This document shows positions 34,835-41,608 of a DNA stretch of 64,000 nt, in pieces. Each line of letters begins with the position of its first letter. The first letter of the stretch is position 1. Made by a program: the position numbers and the translations under genes. Source of the DNA: Flavisolibacter ginsenosidimutans (GTDB lineage: Bacteria; Bacteroidota; Bacteroidia; Chitinophagales; Chitinophagaceae); assembly GCF_007970805.1 (NCBI RefSeq), contig NZ_CP042433.1:3224001-3288000 (forward strand), given 5' to 3'. The notes beneath the pieces were generated by a model. That model made no database searches. It was given only the letters and a program-made list of their open reading frames with translations, and had not been told where the DNA came from.

Positions 34835-35029
34835 ATGACGTTGCAAGAAGCGATAGAACACCTGATAAACTCCGAAGGTTTCAAGAACATGGCGAAGCAG
34901 AAGAACTCCACCGGGAGCAAGTACCGCATGTTCATCAATCGTCACAAAAGCGGCGAGTTAAAGAACGGAGCGGCGGTTGACTTTCTCATTGAACATGGGT
35001 ATAAGATTGAAGTGAGGAAGCCGAAATGA
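34835..35029 (+). CDS. Small conserved-looking protein, 64 residues
   Basis: I cannot assign a family name. The sequence MTLQEAIEHLINSEGFKNMA, then GSKYRMFINRHKSGELKNGAAVDFLIEHGYKIEVRKPK, reads as two helices, a basic turn and a short winged element, compatible with a small DNA-binding protein. It has a consensus -7 box and a dyad upstream, shared with the divergent transposase, so it might regulate that gene. This is inference from position. Confidence 0.6.
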   Translation: MTLQEAIEHLINSEGFKNMAKQKNSTGSKYRMFINRHKSGELKNGAAVDFLIEHGYKIEVRKPK

Positions 35030-35031
35030 GA

Positions 35032-35039
35032 TATTTTTG
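35032..35039 (+). promoter_or_regulatory. Bacteroidota -7 promoter word TATTTTTG
   Basis: Exact TAnnTTTG match, three bases after the previous stop and 17 bases before the ATG of the interrupted gene at 35,057. Confidence 0.5.
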
Positions 35040-35056
35040 CGGGCTAAAACTCAACC

Positions 35057-35308
35057 ATGACAGAAGTATAAATTCAAGAACTTGAAAGGAGAGCGCAACC
35101 GTTTATTGGGCAGGGGATTCGAATTAAATTCAGGGACAGACCTGAACCGATAGTATTTGTATTTGAAGGAACTGCTGCATGGGGATTTGGATTAGAAGGC
35201 GAAAGTGTAAACTACTCTGTTTACGCAAAACTCGTTTCGGAAGACGAGAGCATTAAAATAACCGAACCCTTGAAGTATATCGTTAGGCATTTTGAGAATC
35301 CTGCTTAG
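35057..35308 (+). pseudogene. Small gene interrupted by a stop at codon 5
   Basis: The ATG at 35,057 gives MTEV then TAA (35,069-35,071); in the same frame 78 further sense codons follow (IQELERRAQPFIGQGIRIKF, later EPIVFVFEGTAAWGFGLEGE and VNYSVYAKLVSEDESIKITE) up to TAG at 35,306-35,308. The frame behind the stop looks like real protein, and a consensus -7 box stands 17 bases before the ATG. One base change (TTA or another sense codon to TAA) would explain it. Alternatives are a non-ATG start after the stop, readthrough, or a sequencing error. Its end overlaps the convergent gene by 26 bases. Confidence 0.6.
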
Positions 35309-35762
35309 GGAATAACCCGTAAGAGTGGCTCATTATCTCTGTAATAAACATTTGTAAGTAAATCATCTTTTTTTCAAAGGGTACACTTGTTTCAGGTTCG
35401 TTCACTAACCGTTTGAGTGCGTCCAATACTTCGTTCTGTTCCTCCATAGTCTGTGGTTCTTTTTCCATAGCCTTTTTTAGTATATCCGAGTAAAGGCCGT
35501 TGGCTTCGGGTGGTGCGTGGAAAATTAATGTTTTCATGTGATTGGGTTTATACCAATAAGTATCTCCATTTTTCAAAAAAAGACTCAATGAAGGAGTTTT
35601 CTTTAAACCTTTGAAAGCAAAATAGTTAGGAGGCTTCTGTACCAAGTAGTATATAATCGCCGTTGCGTCGCACTCTTGTACGCTTTGTTCCCTACTCAAT
35701 ATGTATTCTTGTTCAGTTTTTGGCTGATAATCAGACCCAAGTTGAACAAGAAAGCACGCCAA
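35283..35762 (-). CDS. Hypothetical protein, 159 residues, without ATG start
   Basis: I do not recognise it. The frame opens after a stop at 35,781-35,783 and the first usable start is a TTG at 35,762. The N-terminus (TTVV LACFLVQLGSDYQ including upstream codons) is hydrophobic with a Cys in LAC context, so it may be a lipoprotein signal whose true start was lost where the TACGCACAACAGT word joins. The rest is soluble: AIIYYLVQKPPNYFAFKGLKKTPSLSLFLKNGDTYWYKPNHMK, then a helical EEQNEVLDALKRLVNEPETSVPFEKKMIYLQMFITEIM. It may be 5'-truncated. Confidence 0.5.
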   Translation of the reverse strand: MACFLVQLGSDYQPKTEQEYILSREQSVQECDATAIIYYLVQKPPNYFAFKGLKKTPSLSLFLKNGDTYWYKPNHMKTLIFHAPPEANGLYSDILKKAMEKEPQTMEEQNEVLDALKRLVNEPETSVPFEKKMIYLQMFITEIMSHSYGLFPKQDSQNA

Positions 35763-35766
35763 TACA

Positions 35767-35779
35767 ACTGTTGTGCGTA
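35767..35779 (-). repeat. TACGCACAACAGT word, inverted copy
   Basis: The minus strand reads TACGCACAACAGT. The identical 13 bases stand on the plus strand at 36,286-36,298, so this word brackets the 143-residue gene as an inverted repeat. The plus-strand copy is the left flank of attC-like element B. Confidence 0.7.
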
Positions 35780-35831
35780 ATTAAATGGCGATACTTACCT
35801 CAATCTTCAAAATACTATAAGCAACTTTAAA

Positions 35832-36263
35832 TTGACACAATCAATCATCGACACGAAGGATGGAGAGTTAAGATTTGCAGAAAAATTTGTTGTTTCTAAA
35901 CAAACGACACCTCAAGAGGTAATCAGGTATTTCGGACAAGACAAAGTTGTCATCAGAGACATGAATACAGGTTGGAAACATTATTCAGTTCGCAATGCTA
36001 AAGTGAATGACACTTACTTCATCTTTACTCTTTATTTTGACAATGACATCTTAAAAATGCTTGACTTCCTTGTAAGCGACGAAGTTATTACTGCAGGTTC
36101 GTGGGATGACTGGAGTGAAAGAAAAGAATTAGAAAAACGAGATTATTACAACGAGTGGTTGACAAAAGAAATCGGGAATAAAAGAAATTTTCCGTGGGGA
36201 ACTATCGGTGCTTTTTATGATACTAAAGGTGGCGGTTCATCTATTGTTTTAAGGTATGAATAG
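35832..36263 (+). CDS. Hypothetical protein, 143 residues, cassette-like position
   Basis: I do not recognise a family. No in-frame ATG exists near the start; the TTG at 35,832 (MTQSIIDTKDGELRF) is the likely start. The protein is soluble and mixed alpha/beta: FAEKFVVSKQTTPQEVIRYFGQDKVVIRDMNTGWKHYSVRN, DTYFIFTLYFDNDILKMLDFLVSDE, ending GTIGAFYDTKGGGSSIVLRYE. This resembles immunity-type or small effector-associated proteins only in general layout. It is bracketed by inverted TACGCACAACAGT words, and the stop is 22 bases before attC-like element B, as expected for a gene cassette. Confidence 0.55.
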   Translation: MTQSIIDTKDGELRFAEKFVVSKQTTPQEVIRYFGQDKVVIRDMNTGWKHYSVRNAKVNDTYFIFTLYFDNDILKMLDFLVSDEVITAGSWDDWSERKELEKRDYYNEWLTKEIGNKRNFPWGTIGAFYDTKGGGSSIVLRYE

Positions 36264-36285
36264 CACTATCGTGACAGATCTTAAC

Positions 36286-36420
36286 TACGCACAACAGTGT
36301 GTTTATAAAATTGTGGCTGGACGTTAAGCTTTCGACTTTAAATCACTATTTTGCTTTTGTGGTTAATTGAAACTGGTGTTTTTCAAATGCCACAACTTCA
36401 TAAACACTTTAACGTTAGCA
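36286..36420 (+). repeat. attC-like folded element B
   Basis: Left flank CGCACAACA (36,288-36,296). Outer stem GTGTTTAT (36,299-36,306) pairs with ATAAACAC (36,400-36,407); inner stem TTGTGGC (36,311-36,317) pairs with GCCACAA (36,389-36,395); AAAA (36,307-36,310) faces CTTC (36,396-36,399). Right flank TTTAACGTTAG (36,408-36,418). Compared with element A at 308-446 the stems differ in sequence but stem lengths, the A-run/CTTC internal loop and the flanks agree. The loop also holds an inner GGACGTTAAGC, echoing A's right flank. No gene lies in 36,264-36,579. Confidence 0.6.
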
Positions 36421-36438
36421 GCAAACAGAATTCCCGAA

Positions 36439-36452
36439 CGCACAAGTGTGCG
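36439..36452. repeat. 14-bp palindrome CGCACAAGTGTGCG
   Basis: Perfect dyad of CGCACA around AG, directly followed by CGCAAC. It reuses the CGCACAA wording of the nearby attC-like flanks and may be a fused or decayed element end. Confidence 0.5.
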
Positions 36453-36567
36453 ACGCAACCAGCGATGATAGCACTACTGCAGTCAAGTACATATAATTTC
36501 CCCAGAACTAAGAGATAGAGCGTTTTCGCAAAAATCCCAACCCGGAACATCGAACTGTAACCCTCTC

Positions 36568-36575
36568 TATCTTTA
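36568..36575 (+). promoter_or_regulatory. -7 promoter-like word TATCTTTA before nadB
   Basis: One base off TAnnTTTG, four bases before the nadB ATG. The position matches the exact boxes of folD, guaB and the 38,243 gene. Confidence 0.45.
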
Positions 36576-36579
36576 GCCC

Positions 36580-38178
36580 ATGCAAACGGATTTTTTAGTG
36601 ATTGGCTCTGGCATTGCAGGCCTTACGTATGCGCTGAAAGTGGCGCAACATTGCCCCGAAAAAAGAATCACCATAATCACCAAAGCTGCCGCCGATGAAA
36701 CCAATACCAAATACGCACAAGGCGGTGTGGCCGTGGTGAACGATTTGGAAAACGACTCGTTTGAAAAGCACATCGAAGACACGCTCATTGCCGGCGACGG
36801 CTTGTGCAACAAAGAGGTCGTGGAGATTGTAGTGAAAGAAGGCCCGGCCCGCATCAACGAAATCATTGAATGGGGCGCACAGTTTGACAAAGACCCCGAA
36901 GGCGAATACCGCCTGGGAAAAGAAGGCGGCCACTCGGAGTTTCGCATTCTGCACCACAAAGATGTGACGGGAAGAGAAATGGAAAGAGCTTTACTGGAAG
37001 CAATAAAGAAAGCGCCAAACATCTCACTTCTCAACCATCTTTTTGTCATTGACATCATCACTCAGCACCACCTCGGTTATCTTGTCACCAAGTCCACGCC
37101 GGACATTTGTTGCTACGGTGTGTACGTACTCAACTCGCAAACAAGCCGCATCGAAAAAATTGTTTCCAACACTACGCTTTTAGCTACCGGCGGCAACGGG
37201 CAAGTCTATCGCACCACAACCAATCCTTCCATTGCTACGGGGGATGGTGTGGCCATGGTTTACCGCGCCAAAGGACGAATTGAAAACATGGAGTTCATTC
37301 AATTTCATCCAACGGCTTTGTACGAGGCAGGCAAGCGAGGACAAGCATTTTTAATCACCGAAGCCGTTCGCGGCGACGGCGGCATTTTGCGCAACGCTGC
37401 CGGCGAAGCCTTCATGGAACGTTACGACGCACGAAAAGATTTAGCGCCACGCGACATTGTTGCAAGAGCTATTGACAACGAAATGAAAATTAGCGGCACC
37501 GAAAATGTTTACCTTGATTGCCGGCACATGAACATGGAAAAGTTCAAAGAACACTTTCCAAACATTTATGAAAAATGCTTGTCCATCGGCATTGACGTAG
37601 CCGTGCAGATGATACCCGTGGCGCCGGCCGCGCATTACAGTTGCGGCGGCATTAAAACCGATGAGTGGGGCCGCAGCTCTATCAAAAATTTATACGCCTG
37701 CGGTGAATGTGCATCAACAGGCTTGCACGGCGCCAATCGCCTTGCAAGCAACTCGCTTTTGGAAGCAATGGTGTTTGCACACCGTTGTTATGTAGATGCG
37801 GTAAATACCGTGAATGAGCGAAGTTCGCTCCCCGAAATTCCCAACTGGAATGCAACGGGAACGGCCGAGCCAAAAGAAATGATTTTGATAACGCAAAGCC
37901 TGAAAGAACTGCAACAAGTAATGAGCGATTACGTGGGCATTGTGCGCAACAACGTTCGCTTGCAACGGGCATTGAAGCGCATTGATTTGTTGTTTGACGA
38001 AACCGAAGGGCTTTATCAAACAACGACGGTCTCGCTCCAATTGCTGGAGTTGCGAAACATGATTACGGTGGGCTACTTGATTACAAAAGGTGCTGGATTT
38101 CGCAAGGAAAGCCGGGGGCTGCATTTCAATACTGATTATCCGGCCAAATCAGAACTGGTTCAGAACATCGTGTTGTAA
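36580..38178 (+). CDS. nadB: L-aspartate oxidase
   Basis: A 532-residue FAD enzyme that oxidises aspartate to iminoaspartate, the first step of de novo NAD synthesis. FAD-binding GSGIAGLTYALKVA at the start; TKYAQGGVAVV; the active-site tract IEFIQFHPTALY (seen as MEFIQFHPTALYEAG); LITEAVRGDGGILRN; RDIVARAID; and YSCGGIKTDEWGRSSIKNLYACGECASTGLHGANRLASNSLLEA. The C-terminal helical domain is complete. nadA and nadC are not in the window. It marks the right side of the accessory island. Confidence 0.96.
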   Translation: MQTDFLVIGSGIAGLTYALKVAQHCPEKRITIITKAAADETNTKYAQGGVAVVNDLENDSFEKHIEDTLIAGDGLCNKEVVEIVVKEGPARINEIIEWGAQFDKDPEGEYRLGKEGGHSEFRILHHKDVTGREMERALLEAIKKAPNISLLNHLFVIDIITQHHLGYLVTKSTPDICCYGVYVLNSQTSRIEKIVSNTTLLATGGNGQVYRTTTNPSIATGDGVAMVYRAKGRIENMEFIQFHPTALYEAGKRGQAFLITEAVRGDGGILRNAAGEAFMERYDARKDLAPRDIVARAIDNEMKISGTENVYLDCRHMNMEKFKEHFPNIYEKCLSIGIDVAVQMIPVAPAAHYSCGGIKTDEWGRSSIKNLYACGECASTGLHGANRLASNSLLEAMVFAHRCYVDAVNTVNERSSLPEIPNWNATGTAEPKEMILITQSLKELQQVMSDYVGIVRNNVRLQRALKRIDLLFDETEGLYQTTTVSLQLLELRNMITVGYLITKGAGFRKESRGLHFNTDYPAKSELVQNIVL

Positions 38179-38226
38179 GCCGGATTTTATTGACGTTGTT
38201 TAACACAGGCAGGTTTGCCGCACTGT

Positions 38227-38234
38227 TATCTTTG
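38227..38234 (+). promoter_or_regulatory. Bacteroidota -7 promoter word TATCTTTG before the acyltransferase gene
   Basis: Exact TAnnTTTG match, eight bases before the ATG at 38,243. Confidence 0.58.
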
Positions 38235-38242
38235 CGGCGTTT

Positions 38243-39124
38243 ATGTACTACCTCGTTTACGGTCCGTTGTATTTGTTGTCGCTGTTGCCGTTGCGGGTTT
38301 TGTACCTCCTCTCCGACTTTGCTTACGTTCTCGTTTATCACCTTGTTGGTTACCGCAAAAAAGTTGTGCGCTACAATTTGTCCGTTGCTTTTCCGAACAA
38401 GACAGAAAAAGAAAGACAAGGCATTGAAAAAAAGTTCTATAAAAACTTCACCGATAGTTTTATTGAAACCATAAAAGCCCTCAGCGCCTCGCCGCAATTC
38501 ATTAAAGAGCATTTCACCGGTGACTTTTCGGTGTTTGATGAATTAAACAGAAAAGGCGTACAAAAAGTACAGCTTCATTCCGGCCATAATTTTAATTGGG
38601 AATACGGCAACCTGAGTATCCCGTTGCAATCGCCCTATCCCATGCTCACGGTGTACATGCCCATTACGAACAGCATTTTTAACCGCCTGTTTTACAAGAT
38701 GCGTTCAAAGACCGGTGCCAAGCTTTTGTCGGCCACAAACATTCGCTCCGAAATTCTTCCGCACCGCCACGGAAAATACGTGCTGGCCTTGGTGGCCGAT
38801 CAAAATCCAGGGCATCCGAAAAGTGCTTACTGGGTCAATTTTTTTGAGCGGCCAACGCCTTTTGTAAAGGCGCCGGAAAGCGGCGCACGCCGCGGCAACA
38901 TTCCCGTGGTCTTTTGTTATTTCAGAAAAGAAAAACGAGGTTATTACCGCATCCATTTCCAGCTGGCAGAAGAGCATCCTTCTACTACTGAAGTCGGCGA
39001 ACTCACAAAAAAATACGCTGCGTTTTTACAAGATGCGATTAAGCAGCAGCCCGATAACTGGCTGTGGAGCCATCGCCGCTGGAAGTGGGATTGGAAAGAA
39101 GAGTATGGGAAAATAATTGAATAA
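38243..39124 (+). CDS. LpxL/HtrB-type lipid A acyltransferase family protein
   Basis: A 293-residue inner-membrane acyltransferase. An N-terminal hydrophobic segment (about 5-30, YGPLYLLSLLPLRVLYLLSDFAYVLVY) anchors it. The catalytic HX4E motif is visible in LHSGHNFNWEYGN near residue 118. LVADQNPGHPKSAYWVNFFERPTPFVKAPESGARRGNIPVVFCYF is the second conserved block, and WLWSHRRWKWDW near the end is typical. It would add a secondary acyl chain to lipid A or make another acylated lipid. It is a single gene 64 bases after nadB with its own promoter. Confidence 0.9.
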   Translation: MYYLVYGPLYLLSLLPLRVLYLLSDFAYVLVYHLVGYRKKVVRYNLSVAFPNKTEKERQGIEKKFYKNFTDSFIETIKALSASPQFIKEHFTGDFSVFDELNRKGVQKVQLHSGHNFNWEYGNLSIPLQSPYPMLTVYMPITNSIFNRLFYKMRSKTGAKLLSATNIRSEILPHRHGKYVLALVADQNPGHPKSAYWVNFFERPTPFVKAPESGARRGNIPVVFCYFRKEKRGYYRIHFQLAEEHPSTTEVGELTKKYAAFLQDAIKQQPDNWLWSHRRWKWDWKEEYGKIIE

Positions 39125-39150
39125 AATCCTGCCTTGCCCTTGGTTTTCGC

Positions 39151-39372
39151 TTACCAAATCCCGGCTTTTCGCAAGGCTTCAACCTTGTTGTGAGCGTCTA
39201 ACTTTTTGTATGCGTTTTTTATGTGCTTTCGGGCTGTGTCCATTTTAATGGAAAGCGCCGCGGCAATTTGTTTCTGGCGCAGCCCCTTTGCCATAAGTTC
39301 CAGCACATCTCTTTCACGCGACGTAAGCGGGCTGTAAGTCATCGTTCCCGTTGGTGTTATCAGTAGCGACAT
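39151..39372 (-). CDS. LuxR-type HTH solo regulator, 73 residues
   Basis: A stand-alone GerE/LuxR DNA-binding domain: LTSRERDVLELMAKGLRQKQIAAALSIKMDTARKHIKNAYKKLDAHNKVEALRKAG is a complete four-helix LuxR HTH with the usual TxRExxVLxLxAxG start and AxxLxxxxxTARKHIxxxYxKL core. There is no receiver or sensor domain, and only 14 residues precede the HTH. It is probably a transcription factor that acts as a dimer. Its upstream region (on the plus-strand right) holds a perfect 15-bp inverted repeat that may be its own operator. Confidence 0.85.
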   Translation of the reverse strand: MSLLITPTGTMTYSPLTSRERDVLELMAKGLRQKQIAAALSIKMDTARKHIKNAYKKLDAHNKVEALRKAGIW

Positions 39373-39426
39373 TTTGGTTTCCTGTTTCAGTAAAGTTCAA
39401 GATTGCGTTCAAATTAAAAATACCCA

Positions 39427-39481
39427 TTTTGGGGTAGATATTAATTTCATTTTCTATTTTGTTTTTATATCTACCCCAAAA
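39427..39481. promoter_or_regulatory. Perfect 15-bp inverted repeat upstream of the LuxR solo
   Basis: TTTTGGGGTAGATAT (39,427-39,441) and ATATCTACCCCAAAA (39,467-39,481) are exact complements with a 25-base AT-rich spacer. The left arm also forms a small dyad with TACCC just before it. It lies 55 bases upstream of the regulator start. No gene lies in 39,373-39,717; the rest of the gap holds two further hairpins. Confidence 0.6.
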
Positions 39482-39525
39482 GTGTAGCCACGTCTATTTT
39501 AAAAAAAGAAGGGAACCAAGAAAAA

Positions 39526-39547
39526 GGGAGACATAGACATGTCTCCC
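39526..39547. terminator. Hairpin, terminator-like
   Basis: GGGAGACAT (39,526-39,534) pairs with ATGTCTCCC (39,539-39,547) around AGAC, after an A-rich tract and before GTGTTTTCG. It could end a short plus-strand transcript starting in the repeat region; nothing else supports such an RNA. Confidence 0.4.
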
Positions 39548-39671
39548 GTGTTTTCGTACAACTAAGAATAAACTAAGGCAAAGCTCAACGAATAAAACCC
39601 GGCAAACAATACCCATTAAGGAGTACAAAATTTTCTGTTTTCAACGAATCATGTTCCACTTGAATTTAATG

Positions 39672-39700
39672 AAAAAGCCGGAGGTGATCTCCGGCTTTTA
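39672..39700 (-). terminator. Rho-independent terminator after the MBL-rhodanese gene
   Basis: AAAAGCCGGAG (39,673-39,683) pairs with CTCCGGCTTTT (39,689-39,699). The A-run on the left becomes the U-tract for the minus-strand gene ending at 39,718. Confidence 0.82.
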
Positions 39701-39717
39701 TCGTTTACAACGAGTGG

Positions 39718-41127
39718 TTAGTTCAACACGCTTTTTTCTTTCTCGACGGGTATCTTTTCCTGCTCTTTTATTTTGCTCCAGCCACCTACCACGTTTCGCA
39801 AGTTGTGGATGCCCTGCCGTTTCAATAACGAAGAAGCAATCACGCTGCGATAACCGCCGGCGCAATGAATGTAAATGTTTTGATTCTCCTCCAACTGTGC
39901 CAGTTTAGCGGCATCACCCATTTCATTTAAAGGAAGATTGACCGCATCTTTTACGTGGCCGTCGGCGAATTCGGCCGGGCGGCGCACGTCCACCACCACC
40001 AGGTTTTCATCAAACGGAAGATCCATGGCCAGTTCATCGGCTTCCACATTAATGATCATGTCGGGAGCTTCGCCGGCTGCTTTCCAGGCTTCCATTCCGC
40101 CGTCTAAATAACCGGCCATTTTGCTAAAGCCCACGCGGGCCAGCCGTGTGACGGCTTCTTTTTCTTTTCCCGGTTCGCACACCAAAACAAGTTCTTTGTC
40201 AAAAGGCAACAGGCTGCCAGCCCACTCTGCAAAGCGGCCATCAAGGCCAATGAAGATGGCTTCGGGAATAAAGCCCTGCGAGAATTGCATTTCGGTTCGC
40301 GTATCCAAAACCAAAGCATCTTTTTTCATCCATTCCTTTACGTCGTTCACGGTTAACGGTTGCAAACCTTTTTGCAAAACCTCGGCGATGCTATCGTAGC
40401 CTTCTTTGTTGATTTGTGCGTTGATGGGAAAGTATTGAGGCGGCGCAGAAAGGCCGTCGGTAACAGCTTTAATGAATTCGCTTTTGGTGGCGGCCTTCAT
40501 GGCGTAGTTTGTTTGTTTTTCCTCGCCAATGGTGCTGACTGTATTTGGTCCCAGGGCTTTGCCGCAAGCACTCCCGGGGCCGTGCGCCGGATAAACAATT
40601 ACGTCGTTAGACAAGGGCATTAATTTAGCGTGAAGACTTTCGTAAAGCATACCGGCTAAATCTTCGATGGTCAAATCCTCTCCTTTTTGTGCAAGGTCGG
40701 GACGACCAACATCACCAACGAACAAGGTATCGCCGGTAAACACACAATGGTCTTTTCCTTCTTCATCTTTCAGCAAATAGCACGTGGACTCCAAGGTATG
40801 CCCCGGTGTGTGCAGTATTTCAACAGACAGTTCGCCCAATGAAAATCTTTCACCGTCTTTGGCAATGTAAACGGGCAGCGACGTTTCGGTTTGCGGGCCG
40901 TACACAATGGTGGCGCCGGTGGCTTGCGCAAGGTCTAAATGACCGCTTACAAAATCGGCGTGAAAGTGTGTTTCGAAAATGTATTTGATAACGGCCTTGC
41001 GTTCGGCGGCTAATTGAAGATAAACGTCTATGTCGCGCAGGGGATCTACTACAGCCGCTTCGCCGTTGCTTTCAATAAAGTAAGCGGCTTCGCTTAGGCA
41101 ACCCGTGTAAAGCTGTTTGATAAACAT
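39718..41127 (-). CDS. MBL-fold persulfide dioxygenase-like protein with two rhodanese domains
   Basis: A 469-residue protein. The N-terminal metallo-beta-lactamase domain (about 1-240) has ETHFHADFVSGH as the metal motif, then TPGHTLESTCYLL and FTGDTLFVGDVGRPDL, typical of ETHE1-type persulfide dioxygenases that oxidise glutathione persulfide. Two rhodanese domains follow (about 255-355 and 365-460), the first with VLVCEPGKE, the second with IYIHCAGGYRS, each keeping a candidate catalytic Cys. They would pass sulfane sulfur. It is downstream of the ArsR-type gene by 64 bases on the same strand, a sulfide-detoxification arrangement. Confidence 0.92.
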   Translation of the reverse strand: MFIKQLYTGCLSEAAYFIESNGEAAVVDPLRDIDVYLQLAAERKAVIKYIFETHFHADFVSGHLDLAQATGATIVYGPQTETSLPVYIAKDGERFSLGELSVEILHTPGHTLESTCYLLKDEEGKDHCVFTGDTLFVGDVGRPDLAQKGEDLTIEDLAGMLYESLHAKLMPLSNDVIVYPAHGPGSACGKALGPNTVSTIGEEKQTNYAMKAATKSEFIKAVTDGLSAPPQYFPINAQINKEGYDSIAEVLQKGLQPLTVNDVKEWMKKDALVLDTRTEMQFSQGFIPEAIFIGLDGRFAEWAGSLLPFDKELVLVCEPGKEKEAVTRLARVGFSKMAGYLDGGMEAWKAAGEAPDMIINVEADELAMDLPFDENLVVVDVRRPAEFADGHVKDAVNLPLNEMGDAAKLAQLEENQNIYIHCAGGYRSVIASSLLKRQGIHNLRNVVGGWSKIKEQEKIPVEKEKSVLN

Positions 41128-41191
41128 AAAATTTCCTTTAGCGACAAAAATAAACCATTCGCCGCTAAAGGAAAGGTGAAGAAAGAGAGTC

Positions 41192-41509
41192 TTATTTCAG
41201 CAGGTCCTGTGCAACTTTATGCACTTCGGCAATGCGGCTGTTGTTCACCGAATAGTAAATAAACTTGCCGTCACGCTCCGTGGTTACAAAACCGGCTCTG
41301 CGTAAAATAGCAAGATGTTGAGAAGCGACGGATTGCTCAAGGCGAAGTTTGACATAAATCTGCGTTACTGTAATCTTACCGTGCTGATTGATGAATTTTA
41401 TGATCTGCTGGCGAAGTTTGTGATTGATCGCTCTGAAAACAAGCGCAGCTTTTTTTAATTGGATAGCATCAATCTTTAGTTCGTCTTTTGCAGATACGGC
41501 TTTTTCCAT
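41192..41509 (-). CDS. ArsR-family HTH regulator without cysteines
   Basis: A 105-residue winged-helix regulator: AIQLKKAALVFRAINHKLRQQIIKFINQHGKITVTQIYVKLRLEQSVASQHLAILRRAGFVTTERDGKFIYYSVN is a complete ArsR HTH and wing. The start could also be 41,515 or 41,542. It heads the operon with the persulfide dioxygenase-like gene. Regulators of such genes (BigR, SqrR) sense persulfides with two Cys, but this protein has none, so it must use another signal or partner. Probable role: repressor of its own operon. Confidence 0.88.
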   Translation of the reverse strand: MEKAVSAKDELKIDAIQLKKAALVFRAINHKLRQQIIKFINQHGKITVTQIYVKLRLEQSVASQHLAILRRAGFVTTERDGKFIYYSVNNSRIAEVHKVAQDLLK

Positions 41510-41608
41510 GATCATAGATATTGTTCCTTGGTTTAGTTGCAATTACCCTCGCAAGTTAACCATTCGTAACTCTACCGCAAATGAGAATGTTTCATCAACC
41601 AAAATCTT

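Larger units (their letters stand above)
33241..36459. other. Accessory island between guaB and nadB
   Basis: Between two housekeeping genes lies about 3.4 kb of small orphan genes, one IS1595-type transposase, one interrupted gene and one attC-like element. Composition looks more AT-rich than the flanks. GTTGCGTCG (33,241-33,249) and its complement CGACGCAAC (36,451-36,459) bracket the stretch in inverted orientation. These may be island ends or chance; the gene content is the stronger argument. Confidence 0.5.

Noticed and set aside
35282..35288. GTTAGGC, the canonical integron core, near the end of the interrupted gene
   Set aside because: It is part of a sense-coding stretch, has no partner stem and no matching flank, so it is probably chance.
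36264..36579. A hidden gene in the gap before nadB
   Set aside because: All frames are short; the gap is explained by the attC-like element, a palindrome and the nadB promoter word.
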